A stretch of 6,227 nt of DNA, from positions 1-6,227 of the forward strand of contig JBAROU010000068.1 in NCBI GenBank assembly GCA_049642385.1. The letters are read 5' to 3'. Under the pieces are notes generated by a model. That model ran no database searches, was not told the DNA's origin, and was given only the letters and a program-made list of their open reading frames with translations. Below, in pieces: positions 4,835 through 6,227 of the stretch. The DNA comes from JBAROU01 sp049642385. GTDB taxonomy: Bacteria > Chloroflexota > Dehalococcoidia > DSTF01 > RBG-16-68-14. The position numbers and the translations under genes were made by a program. Position 1 is the first letter of the stretch. Each line of letters opens with the position of its first letter.

Positions 4835-6094
4835 ATGCCTGATCAACCTGCCGCCCTCGCTCCCTACCGCGTGCTCGACCTGACGACGGAGATCGGCCAG
4901 TACGCAGGGCGTTGCTTCGCGGAGATGGGTGCAGAGGTGATCAAGATCGAGCCGCCCGCGGGCGACGCCGTGCGACGCATCGGCCCGTTTTTCAAAGACG
5001 AAGCCCTACCCGACCGCAGCCTGCTCTGGTTCGTGCTCAACGCAAGCAAGAAGGGCGTCACCTGCGACCTCGAGCAGCCGGAGGGCCGCGACCTGTTCCG
5101 CCGTCTGCTCGACGGGACGGACATCGTGCTCGAGTCGTTCCCGCCGGGTTATCTGCGCGGCCTTGGCTTGGACTACGAGGCGCTGCGCAAGGAACACCCG
5201 AAGCTCGTTTGGGTCTCGATCACCGGTTTCGGCCAGGGCGGCCCCTACCGCGACTACAAATGGTCGGACCTGGTTGGCCTCGCGCTGGGTGGGCTGCTCA
5301 ACCTTTGGGGCGAGGCCGCCCGCCCGCCCGTGCGCGCACGCGCCTCGCAGGCGTACTACCACGCTTCGCTCGGCGCCGCGCTGGGCGGCATGCTGGCGAT
5401 CTACCACGCCCGCCGCACCGGCGCCGGCCAGCACGTCGATGTGTCGATGCAGGAGGTCGTCACGTTTACGCTCGCCGGGCCGGGCGGCATTACCGGCTTC
5501 TGGTACCTGGAGGGGCGCAACATCACGCGCAGCGGCACCGGCATCAACCTGGGCATGATGGTCTCGCGCACGATCTACCCATGCAAGGACGGCCACGTCG
5601 CGGTCAGCACGCTCTTTGGGCCGCACCTGCCCCGCGTGATCGAGCTGATGAAGCGCGATGGCGCGGCGCAGTTCCTCGAAGACGAGAAGTGGCTCAAGGC
5701 CACGCGCTTCGCGCCGCTACCCGGCCAGTGGCAGTGCAATCAGGACGAGGCCGACGCCGCAGAGGACGTGTTCGAGGCCTGGCTCATGACGCACACCCAG
5801 GACGAGATATCGACGATGGTGCGCGACCACGAGCTGATGATCTTCCCCGTATCGAACGTGCCTGACAACCTCGAGAACGAACAGCTCACGGCGCGCGACT
5901 ACTTCCAACAGATCGAGCACGATGATCTCGACGTGACGATCACCTACCCCGGCCCGCCGGTCGCGCTCTCCGAAACACCATGGCGCGTTCGCGGGCGCGC
6001 GCCGCTCGTAGGCGAGCACAACGCTGAGATATACAGCGCCCTCGGCCTGAGCGGGGACGAGATCGAGTCATTGCGCGCAAAGGAAGCGATCTAG
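4835..6094 (+). CDS. CaiB/BaiF family III CoA-transferase homologue
   Basis: A 419-residue family III CoA-transferase homologue of normal length. It has YRVLDLTTEIGQYAGRCFAE and MGAEVIKIEPPAGD (about 11-44), LNASKKGVTCDLEQPEGRDLF (about 68-88), GYLRGLGLDYEALRKEHPKLV (about 105-125), ITGFGQGGPYRDY (about 129-141), TGAGQHVDVSMQEVV (about 195-209) and the C-terminal RAPLVGEHNAEIYSALGL (about 388-405). Members move CoA between acyl acids through an Asp-anchored acyl intermediate. An ungapped alignment with formyl-CoA transferase, from memory, puts Tyr174 at the catalytic Asp169 position, so activity or mechanism is uncertain. It may activate the pathway's acid substrate to its CoA ester or recycle CoA from product. 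The start is the ATG at 4835, 2 nt after the upstream TAA with no clear Shine-Dalgarno; an open frame back to 4415 is Arg-rich shadow sequence. A second homologue follows directly. Confidence 0.93.
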   Translation: MPDQPAALAPYRVLDLTTEIGQYAGRCFAEMGAEVIKIEPPAGDAVRRIGPFFKDEALPDRSLLWFVLNASKKGVTCDLEQPEGRDLFRRLLDGTDIVLESFPPGYLRGLGLDYEALRKEHPKLVWVSITGFGQGGPYRDYKWSDLVGLALGGLLNLWGEAARPPVRARASQAYYHASLGAALGGMLAIYHARRTGAGQHVDVSMQEVVTFTLAGPGGITGFWYLEGRNITRSGTGINLGMMVSRTIYPCKDGHVAVSTLFGPHLPRVIELMKRDGAAQFLEDEKWLKATRFAPLPGQWQCNQDEADAAEDVFEAWLMTHTQDEISTMVRDHELMIFPVSNVPDNLENEQLTARDYFQQIEHDDLDVTITYPGPPVALSETPWRVRGRAPLVGEHNAEIYSALGLSGDEIESLRAKEAI

Positions 6095-6096
6095 CC

Positions 6097-6227
6097 ATGC
6101 CCGATCGAACGCCGGGCGTCCTCGACCACGTCAGCGTGCTCGACATGAGCTGGGTGGCGGCGGGGCCGCTCTGCGGCGTCCTGTTCGGCTACTACGGCGC
6201 GACGGTCGTGCGCCTCGAGTCGGCGGT
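6097..6227 (+). CDS. Second CaiB/BaiF family III CoA-transferase, partial (C-terminus beyond right edge)
   Basis: The first 43 residues are visible. They read MPDRTPGVLDHVSVLDMSW, then VAAGPLCGVLFGYYGATVVRLES, the typical first beta-strand, AGP helix and GA-x-V-x-R-x-E nucleotide-binding segment of CaiB/BaiF proteins. It differs from the preceding homologue, having the canonical AAGP segment where that gene has TEIGQYAG. The ATG at 6097 comes 2 nt after the preceding TAG, with AAAGGAAG about 10 nt upstream as a fair Shine-Dalgarno. The pair may form a heterodimer or act on different acids; the catalytic Asp region lies beyond the window. Confidence 0.87.
   Translation, partial: MPDRTPGVLDHVSVLDMSWVAAGPLCGVLFGYYGATVVRLESA

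Noticed and set aside
4912..5865. Plus-strand 317-codon open frame within the CaiB gene
   Set aside because: Arg/Gly/Pro-rich off-frame translation of GC-rich DNA; the CaiB frame explains all conserved motifs. Minus-strand frames at 5006-5626, 4470-4835 and 3830-4309 are likewise shadows.
1..6227. Terminators, tRNA or rRNA genes, CRISPR arrays, insertion sequences, frameshifts
   Set aside because: None seen. Both operons run off the window edges, so no terminator is expected; all reading frames are intact and no repeats of the needed kind are visible.

Overview
The window holds two divergently transcribed gene sets that are densely packed, GC-rich (about two thirds GC by eye) and typical of bacterial acyl-CoA metabolism. 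Nothing in it fixes the taxon. Multiple acyl-CoA dehydrogenases, MaoC-like hydratases, a DUF35 protein, an SCP-x-type thiolase homologue and tandem CaiB/BaiF CoA-transferases fit a high-GC heterotroph such as an actinobacterium or a Chloroflexota lineage (SAR202/Dehalococcoidia-like). That is inference from gene content, not from a marker gene.

Minus strand, read from about 2372 down to the left edge: (1) an SCP-x/Ltp2-type thiolase-fold protein without the usual nucleophilic cysteine (1167-2372); (2) a DUF35 protein with a CxxC...CxxC zinc ribbon and OB fold (746-1165); (3) a small FAS1-like MaoC N-type hot-dog protein (237-728); (4) the start of a MaoC-type hot-dog hydratase that runs off the left edge (1-221). 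Gaps are 1, 17 and 15 nt, so this is one operon.

Plus strand, from 2530 to the right edge: (5) an acyl-CoA dehydrogenase with a helix-G type catalytic Glu (2530-3717); (6) a second, degenerate acyl-CoA dehydrogenase with no visible catalytic base (3720-4832); (7) a CaiB/BaiF family III CoA-transferase homologue (4835-6094); (8) the start of a second CaiB/BaiF protein (6097-6227, cut by the window end). All three junctions have exactly 2 nt between stop and start.

Between the arms lies a 157-bp control region (2373-2529). It has a good sigma70-like promoter for the plus operon (TTGACC, 18 nt, TACAAT), an imperfect 26-bp palindrome just upstream of its -35 box, and a weak minus-strand promoter candidate overlapping the palindrome. 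This layout suggests one regulator, not encoded in the window, controlling both arms.

Read together, the genes make a plausible short pathway. A CoA-transferase makes the CoA thioester, a two-subunit acyl-CoA dehydrogenase introduces a double bond, a two-subunit MaoC hydratase adds water, and an Ltp2-like aldolase with its DUF35 partner cleaves the carbon-carbon bond. This is the enzyme set of the actinobacterial igr steroid side-chain module (chsE1/chsE2, chsH1/chsH2, ltp2). Here the DUF35 and MaoC parts are separate genes rather than fused, and the dehydrogenases are on the opposite strand. The true substrate cannot be read from the sequence.
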